A stretch of DNA of 19,770 nucleotides from Sphingobacteriia bacterium (GCA_004293505.1 RDYY01000137.1:1-19770), one strand, 5' to 3'; positions 7,488 to 14,762 are shown, counted from the stretch's first letter. Made by a program: numbers and translations. The notes: generated from the sequence alone by a model not told the origin.

Positions 7488-8543
7488 TTAAAGGGCGGCG
7501 CCCGCTTTGTTGGCCAATTGGCCACAAGCAGCATCAATGTCTTTGCCCCGGCTGCGGCGCAAACGGGCATTTACTTTGTTGGCCGCCAAGATGTCCATGA
7601 AGCGTTGTACCTCGGCTTCATCGGGCTTGGTGAATTGAAAGGCATCAATGCTGTTGTATTCAATGATGTTGACCAGGTCGGCTGGCACTTGCCTGAATAC
7701 CCGGGTCAATTCTTCGGCATCTTTGGCCGAGTCGTTCAGGTTCTTGAACAAGATGTATTCCAACGTGATTTCATTGCCCGTTTTTTGGTAGAAATAATTC
7801 AGGGCTTCTACCAAGACCTTGATGTTGTTGGTTTCGTTGATGGGCATGATGGTATTGCGCTTGGCGTCATTGGCTGCGTGCAAAGACAGGGCCAATTTAA
7901 AGCGCACCTGGTCTTCGCCCAATTTGCGAATTTGTTTGGCCACACCAGCAGTGGAAACCGTGATGCGGCGGGGACTCATGTGCAAACCTTCAGGAGAAGA
8001 AATTTTTTCAATGGCTTTCAACACATTGCTGTAATTCAACAGAGGCTCTCCCATGCCCATGAAAACAATATTGGTCAGCTTTTGCTCAAAACTGGCTTCG
8101 CTTTGTTGATTGATCAAGACCACTTGGTCCACGATCTCATCAAAATGCAGATTGCGTTTGCGCTCCATGTAGCCGGTTGCACAAAACTTACAGCTCAAGC
8201 TGCAACCAATTTGAGAAGAAACGCAAGCGGTTTTACGGTCTTCGGTGGGGATCAAGACCCCCTCGATCAAATGTCCTTCAACTGTTTTAAACCGGCTTTT
8301 GACCGTGCCATCGGCACTGAACTGAGTAGCATCGGTGGTGAGGGCAGGCAGGCTGAATTGACTGGCCAAGGTTTCCCGCAGGGATTTGGGCAGGTTGCTC
8401 ATGTCTTCAAAACGATGGGCATGTTTTTGCCACAGCCATTCTTGCACCTGTTGCGCCCGAAAGGCTTTTTCTCCCAGTTGGGAAAAAAACGACCGCAGGT
8501 CTTCTGGGGACTGGTGGCGAATGTTGGGAAGCGGGGTCTGCAT
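7488..8543 (-). CDS. rlmN: Dual-specificity 23S rRNA/tRNA adenine-C2 methyltransferase RlmN (radical SAM)
   Basis: RlmN methylates A2503 of 23S rRNA and A37 of some tRNAs at carbon 2, using two SAM molecules and a [4Fe-4S] cluster. The cluster-binding C-x3-C-x2-C motif is C-S-L-S-C-K-F-C, with cysteines at 114, 118 and 121, followed by A-T-G-Y. G-M-G-E-P-L (163-168) is the SAM-binding motif. Cys340 in D-A-A-C-G-Q-L, near the C-terminus, matches the mono-methylated cysteine that carries the methylene in E. coli RlmN. The N-terminal region with F-R-A-Q-Q-V-Q-E-W-L-W is the usual RlmN accessory domain. The 351-residue length is normal. The ATG at 8541-8543 is preferred over an in-frame TTG 18 bases upstream, which would extend past the usual N-terminus and through the putative promoter. 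It is the first gene of the rlmN-rluB-rluA unit and is divergent from the thiolase gene. Confidence 0.96.
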   Translation of the reverse strand: MQTPLPNIRHQSPEDLRSFFSQLGEKAFRAQQVQEWLWQKHAHRFEDMSNLPKSLRETLASQFSLPALTTDATQFSADGTVKSRFKTVEGHLIEGVLIPTEDRKTACVSSQIGCSLSCKFCATGYMERKRNLHFDEIVDQVVLINQQSEASFEQKLTNIVFMGMGEPLLNYSNVLKAIEKISSPEGLHMSPRRITVSTAGVAKQIRKLGEDQVRFKLALSLHAANDAKRNTIMPINETNNIKVLVEALNYFYQKTGNEITLEYILFKNLNDSAKDAEELTRVFRQVPADLVNIIEYNSIDAFQFTKPDEAEVQRFMDILAANKVNARLRRSRGKDIDAACGQLANKAGAAL

Positions 8544-8547
8544 CCAG

Positions 8548-8555
8548 CAAAGATA
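8548..8555 (-). promoter_or_regulatory. Likely -7 promoter element for the rlmN operon
   Basis: On the - strand TATCTTTG matches the Bacteroidota -7 consensus TAnnTTTG exactly. Only CTGG separates it from the rlmN ATG, so the predicted transcription start would fall at or within a base or two of the ATG. No -33 TTTG was found at 19-21 bases upstream. Confidence 0.5.
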
Positions 8556-8572
8556 GCCCAAAGTGCTATCTT
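8550..8572. repeat. Perfect 8-bp inverted repeat in the divergent rlmN/thiolase intergenic region
   Basis: AAGATAGC (8550-8557) and GCTATCTT (8565-8572) flank seven bases in the middle of the 50-base region between two divergent genes. Each arm contains TATCTT reading outward, so the symmetry may come from two back-to-back -7 elements: an exact one for rlmN, and a weaker TATCTTGC at 8567-8574 for the thiolase gene. It could also be an operator for a dimeric regulator acting on both genes. Confidence 0.5.
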
Positions 8573-8593
8573 GCGGCCCTTCAAGCCTTTTCT

Positions 8594-9790
8594 ATGTCTT
8601 CAGCCTGTTATGTGATTGATGCCGTGCGTACCCCCATTGGGCGATATGGCGGCCGGCTCAGCAGTATTCGCCCCGACGATTTGCTGGCCCATGTGTTTCG
8701 TTCCTTGTTGCTGCGCAACCCCCAAATAGACCCGGCCGCCATTGAAGACGTGGTGGCGGGTGCGGCCAACCAAGCAGGAGAGGACAACCGCAACGTGGCC
8801 CGCATGGCCGCTTTGCTGGCTGGTTTGCCCGTAACGGTCGGGGGTAATACCGTCAATCGCTTGTGTGCCAGTGGCCTCCAAGCCATCATGGATGCGGCCC
8901 GCGCCATTCAGTGCGGAGAAGGTTTGTTCTATCTGGCCGGCGGCGTAGAGAGCATGACCCGGGCCCCTTTTGTTACGGCCAAACCCGAAGGCGCTTGGCA
9001 GCGCAAACAAGAAACCTTTGATACCACCATCGGTTGGCGCTTTACCAATCCAGCTCTGGCGGCCCTTTACCATCCTTACAGCATGGGCGAAACTGCAGAA
9101 AACGTGGCCCGTCAATGGAAGATCAGCAGAGAAGCCCAAGACCAATTTGCTTTTCAGTCCCAACAGAAATACCAAGCCGCCCTGGCCCAAAACAAATGGG
9201 AAGACGAAATAGTGGCCATTGAAATGATCCAAGACCGCCTCATTACTTGGTTCAACCAAGACGAACATCCCCGGGCCAGCAGCTTGGAAAAACTGGCTGC
9301 CCTGAAACCTGCTTTTGCCAAAGACGGAACGGTGACCGCAGGCAATTCTTCTGGCATCAACGATGGGGCTGCTGCGCTCTTGTTGGCCAGTGAAGAAGCC
9401 GTGCAACAGTTTGGCCTTAACCCCTTGGCGCGCATCGTTTCCATGGGTGTGGCCGGCGTTGACCCTGCCATCATGGGCATCGGCCCCGTCCCTGCTTCCC
9501 AAAAAGCCTTGCAGCGAGCGGGTTGGCAGGCCCAAGACCTATCGGCCATTGAATTGAACGAAGCATTTGCGGCCCAGAGCCTGGCTTGTGTGCAAGACCT
9601 GGCTTTGGATTCCAACAAAGTAAACGTCAATGGTGGCGCCATTGCATTGGGGCATCCCTTGGGTTGCAGTGGGGCACGCATTTCGGCTACGCTTTTACAT
9701 GAATTGCACCGCCAAGGTGGTGGCAAGGGATTGGCCACCATGTGCGTGGGCGTTGGACAAGGGGCTGCCATGGCGTATGAAGTGTTCTAA
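8594..9790 (+). CDS. pcaF: Thiolase, 3-oxoadipyl-CoA/acetyl-CoA acyltransferase (PcaF/PaaJ type)
   Basis: The enzyme cleaves a 3-ketoacyl-CoA with CoA to release acetyl-CoA, or runs the condensation in reverse. The 398-residue length and the motif set are those of thiolases: nucleophilic Cys91 in N-R-L-C-A-S-G, G-G-V-E-S-M-T-R-A-P-F near 115-125, G-H-P-L-G with His354, and the second active-site Cys384 in C-V-G-V-G-Q-G. Several stretches (N-Q-A-G-E-D-N-R-N-V-A-R-M and D-T-T-I-G-W-R-F) are typical of the beta-ketoadipyl-CoA thiolase subgroup of aromatic and phenylacetate degradation. However, no pca or paa genes flank it, so in this organism it may serve general fatty-acid or amino-acid breakdown. 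It is divergent from rlmN and shares a 50-base intergenic region with it. The ATG at 8594 gives a normal N-terminus. Confidence 0.9.
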   Translation: MSSACYVIDAVRTPIGRYGGRLSSIRPDDLLAHVFRSLLLRNPQIDPAAIEDVVAGAANQAGEDNRNVARMAALLAGLPVTVGGNTVNRLCASGLQAIMDAARAIQCGEGLFYLAGGVESMTRAPFVTAKPEGAWQRKQETFDTTIGWRFTNPALAALYHPYSMGETAENVARQWKISREAQDQFAFQSQQKYQAALAQNKWEDEIVAIEMIQDRLITWFNQDEHPRASSLEKLAALKPAFAKDGTVTAGNSSGINDGAAALLLASEEAVQQFGLNPLARIVSMGVAGVDPAIMGIGPVPASQKALQRAGWQAQDLSAIELNEAFAAQSLACVQDLALDSNKVNVNGGAIALGHPLGCSGARISATLLHELHRQGGGKGLATMCVGVGQGAAMAYEVF

Positions 9791-9841
9791 ATTTTTTGCT
9801 TCCTGCTTTGGCCTTGTTGATTTTCGCAGTAATTTAACCAC

Positions 9842-10210
9842 ATGAAAAAAATCCTCTTCTTTTTTGCTCTGGCCATTGGCCTTTCCCTGGGCGCAGCTGC
9901 CCAAGCCGATACCACTTTGAACGCTTACTTGGGCAAGTACAAATTCCCTGAAGGATCTGTGGTTTCCGAAGTAGTGGTTGCCTTGGAAGCAGGGGGGCTG
10001 ACGATGGGTTCCTCCGCAGGCACCTCCACTTTGGTAAAAGTAGAAACCGACGTGTTCACCATTACCCAATTCCAGGGAACGGCAACCTTTAAAAGAGACG
10101 AGAACAAAAAAGTAGTAGGCGTAACCATCAATGCCATGGGCTATTTGCTGGAAGGCACCCGTTCGGAAGGCTTAGCGGGATGGGTTTTCCGCCCGCTGTT
10201 GAAAAAATAA
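9842..10210 (+). CDS. Small secreted protein of unknown function
   Basis: I do not firmly recognise this 122-residue protein. It starts with a clear Sec signal peptide: M-K-K, a hydrophobic stretch, then S-L-G-A-A-A-Q-A, with cleavage likely near residue 20-22. There is no lipobox cysteine, and the mature part has no cysteine at all. The mature region is short, beta-rich and of the form L-x-x-Y-x-G-K-Y-x-F followed by alternating strands, resembling the small C-terminal beta domains (DUF3471-like) attached to serine hydrolases in Bacteroidota. That resemblance is by eye and weak. It lies 51 bases after the thiolase gene on the same strand, with no terminator seen between them, so they may be co-transcribed. 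Its last 39 bases overlap the end of hisS on the other strand. Confidence 0.8.
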   Translation: MKKILFFFALAIGLSLGAAAQADTTLNAYLGKYKFPEGSVVSEVVVALEAGGLTMGSSAGTSTLVKVETDVFTITQFQGTATFKRDENKKVVGVTINAMGYLLEGTRSEGLAGWVFRPLLKK

Positions 10211-11563
10211 CAAGAGGTCTTCCAGTCCCATGTTGGACTGGCTTCCTTGTGAAAGGTTTTTCAACACAATTTTTCCTGCAGCCAATTCATCCGAGCCCAA
10301 GATGGCCACAAAAGGAATCTGTTTTTTCTCGGCGTAGCGGAATTGTTTGTCAAATTTTTGCTGCTCGTGAAAGAGCTCGGTGGCAATGCCCGCTGCCCGC
10401 AAAGTTTGCATCCAACGAAAAGCTTCCGCCGCTTCTTTTTGGCCCAGGTGAAAGAACAACAATTGGGTGGTCTCTGCCAAAGTGGTGGGAAACAGCGCCA
10501 ATTCTTCCATCACGTCGTATATGCGGTCCACGCCAAAGCTAATGCCCACGCCCGGTAAATTGGGTACGCCAAACAGACCCGTCAGGTCATCGTATCGGCC
10601 CCCGCCCCCAATGCTGCCCATTTGTACCCCCTGGGCCTTCACTTCAAAGATGGTTCCGGTATAATAATTCAGTCCTCGGGCCAACGTAAAATCCAATTCC
10701 ACTGTGGTGTTTCCCCAAAAGGGTTGGGCTTGGGCCAAAATGGTTTCCAATTCGGCCAAACCCGTTTCTGCTTGGGCCTCGCTGCCCAAGAGGGCCCGCA
10801 TGGCCGTTGCTTTTTGGGCATTGTTGCCCGAGATGGACAAATAAGTCTTGATTTTTTCAATGGCGGCAGCGGGTAGTCCTTTGTTCTCTAATTCCGCCGC
10901 TACTTTTTCCCAACCTATTTTGTCTAATTTGTCAATGGCCACGCTAATGGGCACCATCCATTCTGGGCCACCACAGGTTTGGGCCAAAGCGGCCAAAACC
11001 TTTCTGTTGTTGAGTTTCAGGGTAATGGGCAATTGCAGGGCTTGGAACACAGCCGCGTACAACAACACCAACTCGGTTTCATTTTGCAAGGAAGAACTGC
11101 CTACAATGTCGGCATCACATTGGTAAAATTCGCGGTAGCGTCCTTTTTGGGGCCGATCGGCGCGCCAAACGGGTTGCACCTGGTAGCGCTTAAAGGGAAA
11201 GGTCAATTGGCCATGGTTCATGGCCACATAGCGGGCAAAGGGGATGGTGAGGTCATAGCGCAAAGCCCTTTCGGTTAGGTCCTTGCTGCTCTTGCCAGCC
11301 AAGACGTTTTCCAAAGCTGCTCGGCTGCGATCGGCCTTGTCGGGGTTGGCCAAACCATTGTTGAGGATTTTGAAAATCAATTGATCGCCTTCTTCGCCGT
11401 ACTTGCCCATCAGGGTCTCCAGGTTTTCCATGGCAGGGGTTTCTAAGGGTTGGAACCCATAGGTTTCAAAGACACGGCGTATGGTTTGAAAAATATATTG
11501 TCTGCGTTGGACCACAGTGGCCGAAAAATCGCGGGTGCCTTGTGGTAAACCGGGTTTGGACAT
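10172..11563 (-). CDS. hisS: Histidine--tRNA ligase
   Basis: This class II aminoacyl-tRNA synthetase charges tRNA-His. With the start at the ATG at 11561-11563 it is 463 residues long and begins M-S-K-P-G-L-P-Q-G-T-R-D-F, the standard HisS N-terminus. A second in-frame ATG at 11587 would add eight residues and lies only five bases after a -7-like octamer. Motif 1 is around E-T-P-A-M-E-N (about 41-47). Motif 2 runs from F-K-R-Y-Q-V to F-Y-Q-C-D (124-150) with the R-x-D-R-P-Q-K-G-R core. The histidine-A motif is R-G-L-N-Y-Y-T-G (296-303), with Asn where many bacteria have Asp, followed by G-G-G-G-R-Y-D-D-L (319-327). Motif 3 is G-I-S-F-G-V-D-R-I (340-348). The C-terminal anticodon-binding domain follows. 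The 3' end overlaps the small secreted protein gene tail to tail by 39 bases. Confidence 0.96.
   Translation of the reverse strand: MSKPGLPQGTRDFSATVVQRRQYIFQTIRRVFETYGFQPLETPAMENLETLMGKYGEEGDQLIFKILNNGLANPDKADRSRAALENVLAGKSSKDLTERALRYDLTIPFARYVAMNHGQLTFPFKRYQVQPVWRADRPQKGRYREFYQCDADIVGSSSLQNETELVLLYAAVFQALQLPITLKLNNRKVLAALAQTCGGPEWMVPISVAIDKLDKIGWEKVAAELENKGLPAAAIEKIKTYLSISGNNAQKATAMRALLGSEAQAETGLAELETILAQAQPFWGNTTVELDFTLARGLNYYTGTIFEVKAQGVQMGSIGGGGRYDDLTGLFGVPNLPGVGISFGVDRIYDVMEELALFPTTLAETTQLLFFHLGQKEAAEAFRWMQTLRAAGIATELFHEQQKFDKQFRYAEKKQIPFVAILGSDELAAGKIVLKNLSQGSQSNMGLEDLLLFFQQRAENPSR
10222..10241. repeat. Inverted repeat near the convergent hisS / secreted-protein ends
   Basis: CCAGTCC and GGACTGG flank six bases, giving a perfect 7-bp stem 11 bases after the stop codon of the secreted-protein gene and inside the last part of hisS. 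A T-run (GTTTTTC) appears only about 15 bases further on, so it is at best a weak + strand terminator. It may be chance symmetry in coding sequence. Confidence 0.3.
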
Positions 11564-11592
11564 GGGAAAAATTTTGGCGTCAAGCATGCGGG

Positions 11593-11600
11593 CAAAGATA
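11593..11600 (-). promoter_or_regulatory. Likely -7 promoter element for hisS
   Basis: On the - strand TATCTTTG matches the Bacteroidota -7 consensus TAnnTTTG exactly. It is five bases from the upstream candidate ATG (11587) and 29 bases from the preferred hisS ATG (11563). With the preferred start it would give a normal short leader of about 25 bases. With the other start the mRNA would be leaderless. Confidence 0.5.
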
Positions 11601-11677
11601 GTTGTTCGCAGCGGGAGAGACAGCAGCGGGGAGATGGCTTATGGAATTTTGTTTGGGCTGGCATCTCAGATAAAAAA

Positions 11678-11944
11678 ATGGCTACATTGCGTTTCCTCAC
11701 CCCCGAAGAAATGGAGAATCCCTACCGACAGAGAAGCCAAGAGAAATTCCTCACCCTGCGCCGGGTTTATGACCTGACCATGGCGATCTTGATCCTGGCG
11801 GTGGCCTTGGCGCTGGTTTTTTTGGACCGCATTGCCGCCAACCTGACGTTTACGGCCGAACCCCTGTACCGCTACGGTTTTGCCGGTGTGTGTTTTATGT
11901 ATGGCTTGTTTCGGTTGTACCGGGGCATCAAGAATCCTTATTGA
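11678..11944 (+). CDS. Small two-TM membrane protein, unknown function
   Basis: I do not recognise the family with certainty. The 88-residue protein has a charged, probably cytoplasmic N-terminus of about 30 residues, TM1 at about 33-49 and TM2 at about 66-81, and ends in a short basic tail. Both ends are therefore predicted inside. The TGA stop is two bases from the ATG of the PstS-like lipoprotein gene, so the two are almost certainly co-transcribed, with the TPR gene next. In Bacteroidota a PstS-like protein and a TPR protein often follow ExbB/ExbD/TonB genes. Those are absent from this window, and this protein lacks the ExbD or TonB pattern (one N-terminal TM and a periplasmic domain). 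The ATG is preceded by an A-run rather than a Shine-Dalgarno sequence. Confidence 0.75.
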   Translation: MATLRFLTPEEMENPYRQRSQEKFLTLRRVYDLTMAILILAVALALVFLDRIAANLTFTAEPLYRYGFAGVCFMYGLFRLYRGIKNPY

Positions 11945-11946
11945 GC

Positions 11947-12864
11947 ATGAAGGCAGTGAAGCAAGCTTTTTTGTGGGCAATGTGTTGCGGTGCTTGGTCT
12001 TGTACCAGTCCTGTGGATCCGGCATCCCTGCCCGACAGTCCCACACAAGGCAAAATCCACATCAGTGTAGACGAAACGTATAAACCCGTAATCGAGGAGC
12101 AATTGGCCGTGCACCATGCCAGTTTTCCGCAAACCACCATTGTGGCGGAATACAAACCGGAGGCCGATTGTTTTCGGGACTTGCAACAAGACAGCACCCG
12201 GATGATCATCGTTGGTAGAGGTTTAACGGAAAAAGAAGCGGATTTTTACAAAAGCTCTTTATCTTACAAGCCCCAATATGGCGTGCTGGCCTACGATGCA
12301 GTGGCCCTGGTGGTCAACAAAGAAGCACCAGACAGCATATTTACTTTTGATAGGGTGCGCGATATATTGAGTGGAAAAGACAAGACAACAGCTGTCATGG
12401 ATGGGCGCAGTGCCACCAGTACGGTGCGCTTTTTACAGGACAGTGTCTTGAAAGGAAGTTCTTTCGGGAAAAATGTAGTAGCAGTAGACAACAGCGAAGC
12501 GGTATTGGATGTGGTGTCTCGCCGCAAAGACCTGATTGGTTTTGTGGGATTCAGTTGGATTGGAGACGCCTATGATCCTGGGCAAAGGGCTTTGCTGAAC
12601 AAGCTGCGCCTGGCCATGGTAGAATGCACGGCCTGCTTGGAAAATGGGGTTTTTGCCAAACCTTCACAGGCCACGGTTACCCGCGGTGAATACCCTTTTC
12701 GCCGGCCCATCTACTACATTTTAAAAGAGAACACCAACCAACTCGGCACGGGCTTCATGAATTTCATGAGCTTGGAAAGGGGACAGTTGATATTCAGGCG
12801 AGCGTTTTTGGCCCCGGCCAAAATGGCTTTCCACCGCAGAAACGGAAGCATCAAAGAAGAATAA
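11947..12864 (+). CDS. PstS-like periplasmic substrate-binding lipoprotein
   Basis: The 305-residue protein looks like a divergent member of the phosphate-type solute-binding family. After a short hydrophobic signal, Cys19 in A-W-S-C-T-S is a plausible lipidation site, although tryptophan at the -2 position is not canonical. The mature part has the order expected of PstS: an opening strand K-I-H-I-S-V-D at 36-42, A-Y-D-A-V-A-L-V-V-N at 115-124, an anion-binding-like loop G-R-S-A-T-S-T-V-R-F-L at 153-163, I-G-F-V-G-F-S at 197-203 and Y-P-F-R-R-P at 249-254. No pstABC permease genes accompany it, so a role in ATP-driven phosphate uptake is not supported. The ATG at 11947 is chosen over one at 11890 because it begins the signal sequence two bases after the previous stop. 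The TPR gene follows after 21 bases. Confidence 0.82.
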   Translation: MKAVKQAFLWAMCCGAWSCTSPVDPASLPDSPTQGKIHISVDETYKPVIEEQLAVHHASFPQTTIVAEYKPEADCFRDLQQDSTRMIIVGRGLTEKEADFYKSSLSYKPQYGVLAYDAVALVVNKEAPDSIFTFDRVRDILSGKDKTTAVMDGRSATSTVRFLQDSVLKGSSFGKNVVAVDNSEAVLDVVSRRKDLIGFVGFSWIGDAYDPGQRALLNKLRLAMVECTACLENGVFAKPSQATVTRGEYPFRRPIYYILKENTNQLGTGFMNFMSLERGQLIFRRAFLAPAKMAFHRRNGSIKEE

Positions 12865-12885
12865 ATCTTTATTAAAAAGCGAGCA

Positions 12886-14688
12886 ATGAAGAAAACGGTT
12901 TTATTGTTGTGGGCTGGATTGGCAGCCGCTCAGGTCTTGACCGCACAGTTAGCAGAAGGGATCAAGTTCCTGAACTATGAAAAGAACAAATCGGCCAAAA
13001 CGGCTTTGCAAAAAGCCTATGACACCAACCCCAAAGATGGACAAAACATTTATTGGCTGGGCCAGGCTTTGATGGCAGGCGATGGTTTTGTGTCTACGAC
13101 ACAGGACTTGGCCGATGCCAAAGCCCTTTACCAGAAAGGATTACAAGAAATTGGTTCCGATCCCTGGCTGCTGGTGGGCATGGGCCATGTAGAAATTTTG
13201 GAAGGGGGCGATTTGAACGCCGCCAAACAAAAATTTGAGCAAGCCATCACCGCTACCACTGAAACCAAGGGCAAGAACAAAGGCAATGCCAACCCAGGCA
13301 TCTTGAATGCCATTGGACGCGCCAATGCCGATGGCAGCAGCAAATTGGGGGATCCCATTTATGGCATCGAGAAATTGAAAAAAGCAGGAGCCATTGACTT
13401 GACCAACCCCGATATTTTCGTGAACATGGGCATCAACTACCAAAAATTGGGTGGTGAAAATGGGGGAGAAGCCGTTAAAGCCTACCAGGAAGCCTTGGCC
13501 CGCGATCCCAAAAATGCCCTGGCCCTCTACCGCACAGGACGCATTTACCAGAGCCAGAACAACAAAGAGTTGTTCGAAGAATTTTACGACAAAACCATTG
13601 CCGCTGACCCTGCTTTTCCCCGGGTGTACTACGCTTATTACAACTACTATTCTAACCGTGACGTGAGCAAGGCCAAGGATTATTTGGACAAATACGTGGC
13701 CACAGCTGATTCGGATCCCCGCAACGATATTTTCTTAGCCGATTATCTTTTCCGTGCTGGTCGTTATACCGAGTCTTTGGAAAAAACAACGGCGTTGGAC
13801 AAAGCTTATGGCTTGGAAAAATTGCCCCGCTTGGGCGTTTTGTATGCTTACAACAACGACCGCTTGGGTGATTCCCTCAAAGCCCGTCAATACATTGATG
13901 GTTTCTTGAGCAAAGCCCCCGAAGCCGAAAAATTGGCCAGTGATTATGAATTGGGTGCGGCCATCAATGCCAAATTTCCCGATGGCCTCAACAATGCCAG
14001 CCAGTATGTAGAAAAAGCCTTGGTCTTGGACACCATCAAAGCCAACCAAATTGCCCTCATGGGAAAAGTGGCCGAGTATTTTGGTAAGAACAAAGCTTAT
14101 GGCGAGCAATTGAAATGGATGAAGCGCCAGGTAGAAGCCCGCGGCACACCTCCTTCTGAAGCCGATTTTTACCGAATGACCAATGCCGCTTTTACCGCTA
14201 AGGACTATGCCCAAACCATGGAATTGGCCAAGCCCTATATGCAAGCCTTCCCCGACAAGCCCCAACCTTTTAGCTTTTTCCGCCGGGCGGCTTTGGCCAC
14301 CGATCCTGACTCTACCAAAGGATCAGCGCTGGAAGCCTTGGAATACCAGAACACCCTCTATGCCAATGATTTGGCCAAGAACAAAACCAAGATTTACCAG
14401 AACCAGATTTATGCTTTGGTATTCTACATCAACAAATACAATGCCCTCCAAAAAGACCCCGATTTCAAGGTTAAAAGTGATGGCAGCCGCACACCCGTAG
14501 TGGACCAGTGCATTGCAGCCGCCCAAAAAGCCGTGGAAACCTGCGATAAAATGCTGCAATTGTACCCTGAACCCACCGATGAAGTCAACAAATTGGCCAC
14601 CGATCAAAAAGCCAAGGCCCAAAAAGTCATTGACTATTATTCCAAAGCGGGGAACAAGACCGCTGGACCTGCCAAGTCGCATCCATAG
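12886..14688 (+). CDS. Secreted tetratricopeptide-repeat protein
   Basis: The 600-residue protein begins with a Sec signal peptide (M-K-K, then a leucine/alanine-rich stretch, with cleavage probably near A-Q at about 20-21), so it is periplasmic or surface-associated. The rest is helical with degenerate TPR units; the clearest lie at about 40-60, 85-130 and 185-240, where A-x-x-x-Y-Q-x-A-L-x-x-D-P-x-N-x-x-A-L patterns are visible, and others follow to about 590. TPR arrays bind partner proteins, and no catalytic motif is seen. The last 25 residues are lysine/alanine rich. It follows the PstS-like gene after 21 bases and ends 25 bases before a terminator, so it is the last gene of a three-gene unit. 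Linked PstS-like and TPR genes are common near TonB-system genes in Bacteroidota, but its own partner is unknown. Confidence 0.9.
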   Translation: MKKTVLLLWAGLAAAQVLTAQLAEGIKFLNYEKNKSAKTALQKAYDTNPKDGQNIYWLGQALMAGDGFVSTTQDLADAKALYQKGLQEIGSDPWLLVGMGHVEILEGGDLNAAKQKFEQAITATTETKGKNKGNANPGILNAIGRANADGSSKLGDPIYGIEKLKKAGAIDLTNPDIFVNMGINYQKLGGENGGEAVKAYQEALARDPKNALALYRTGRIYQSQNNKELFEEFYDKTIAADPAFPRVYYAYYNYYSNRDVSKAKDYLDKYVATADSDPRNDIFLADYLFRAGRYTESLEKTTALDKAYGLEKLPRLGVLYAYNNDRLGDSLKARQYIDGFLSKAPEAEKLASDYELGAAINAKFPDGLNNASQYVEKALVLDTIKANQIALMGKVAEYFGKNKAYGEQLKWMKRQVEARGTPPSEADFYRMTNAAFTAKDYAQTMELAKPYMQAFPDKPQPFSFFRRAALATDPDSTKGSALEALEYQNTLYANDLAKNKTKIYQNQIYALVFYINKYNALQKDPDFKVKSDGSRTPVVDQCIAAAQKAVETCDKMLQLYPEPTDEVNKLATDQKAKAQKVIDYYSKAGNKTAGPAKSHP

Positions 14689-14713
14689 CCAATGGTTTTG
14701 GAAACCGAATAAT

Positions 14714-14748
14714 AAAAACTCCTCCAAAGCGGGGAGTTTTTCTTTTTT
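14714..14748 (+). terminator. Rho-independent terminator after the TPR gene
   Basis: AAAAACTCC (14714-14722) pairs with GGAGTTTTT (14733-14741) across a 10-base loop, followed by CTTTTTT. It separates the PstS-like/TPR unit from the nuo operon. The left arm starts with an A-run, so it could also stop transcription from the other strand. Confidence 0.85.
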
Positions 14749-14762
14749 ACCCCCCTTGGCCT

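Noticed and set aside
6915..8615. A 566-codon open frame on the + strand opposite rluB and rlmN
   Set aside because: It runs antisense across two genes with complete family motifs. Its translation is rich in F, G and H with no domain order. It is a by-product of codon bias on the coding strand.
11890..11946. Upstream start for the PstS-like gene
   Set aside because: It lies inside the preceding two-TM gene and would bury the signal sequence. The ATG at 11947 begins the signal peptide.
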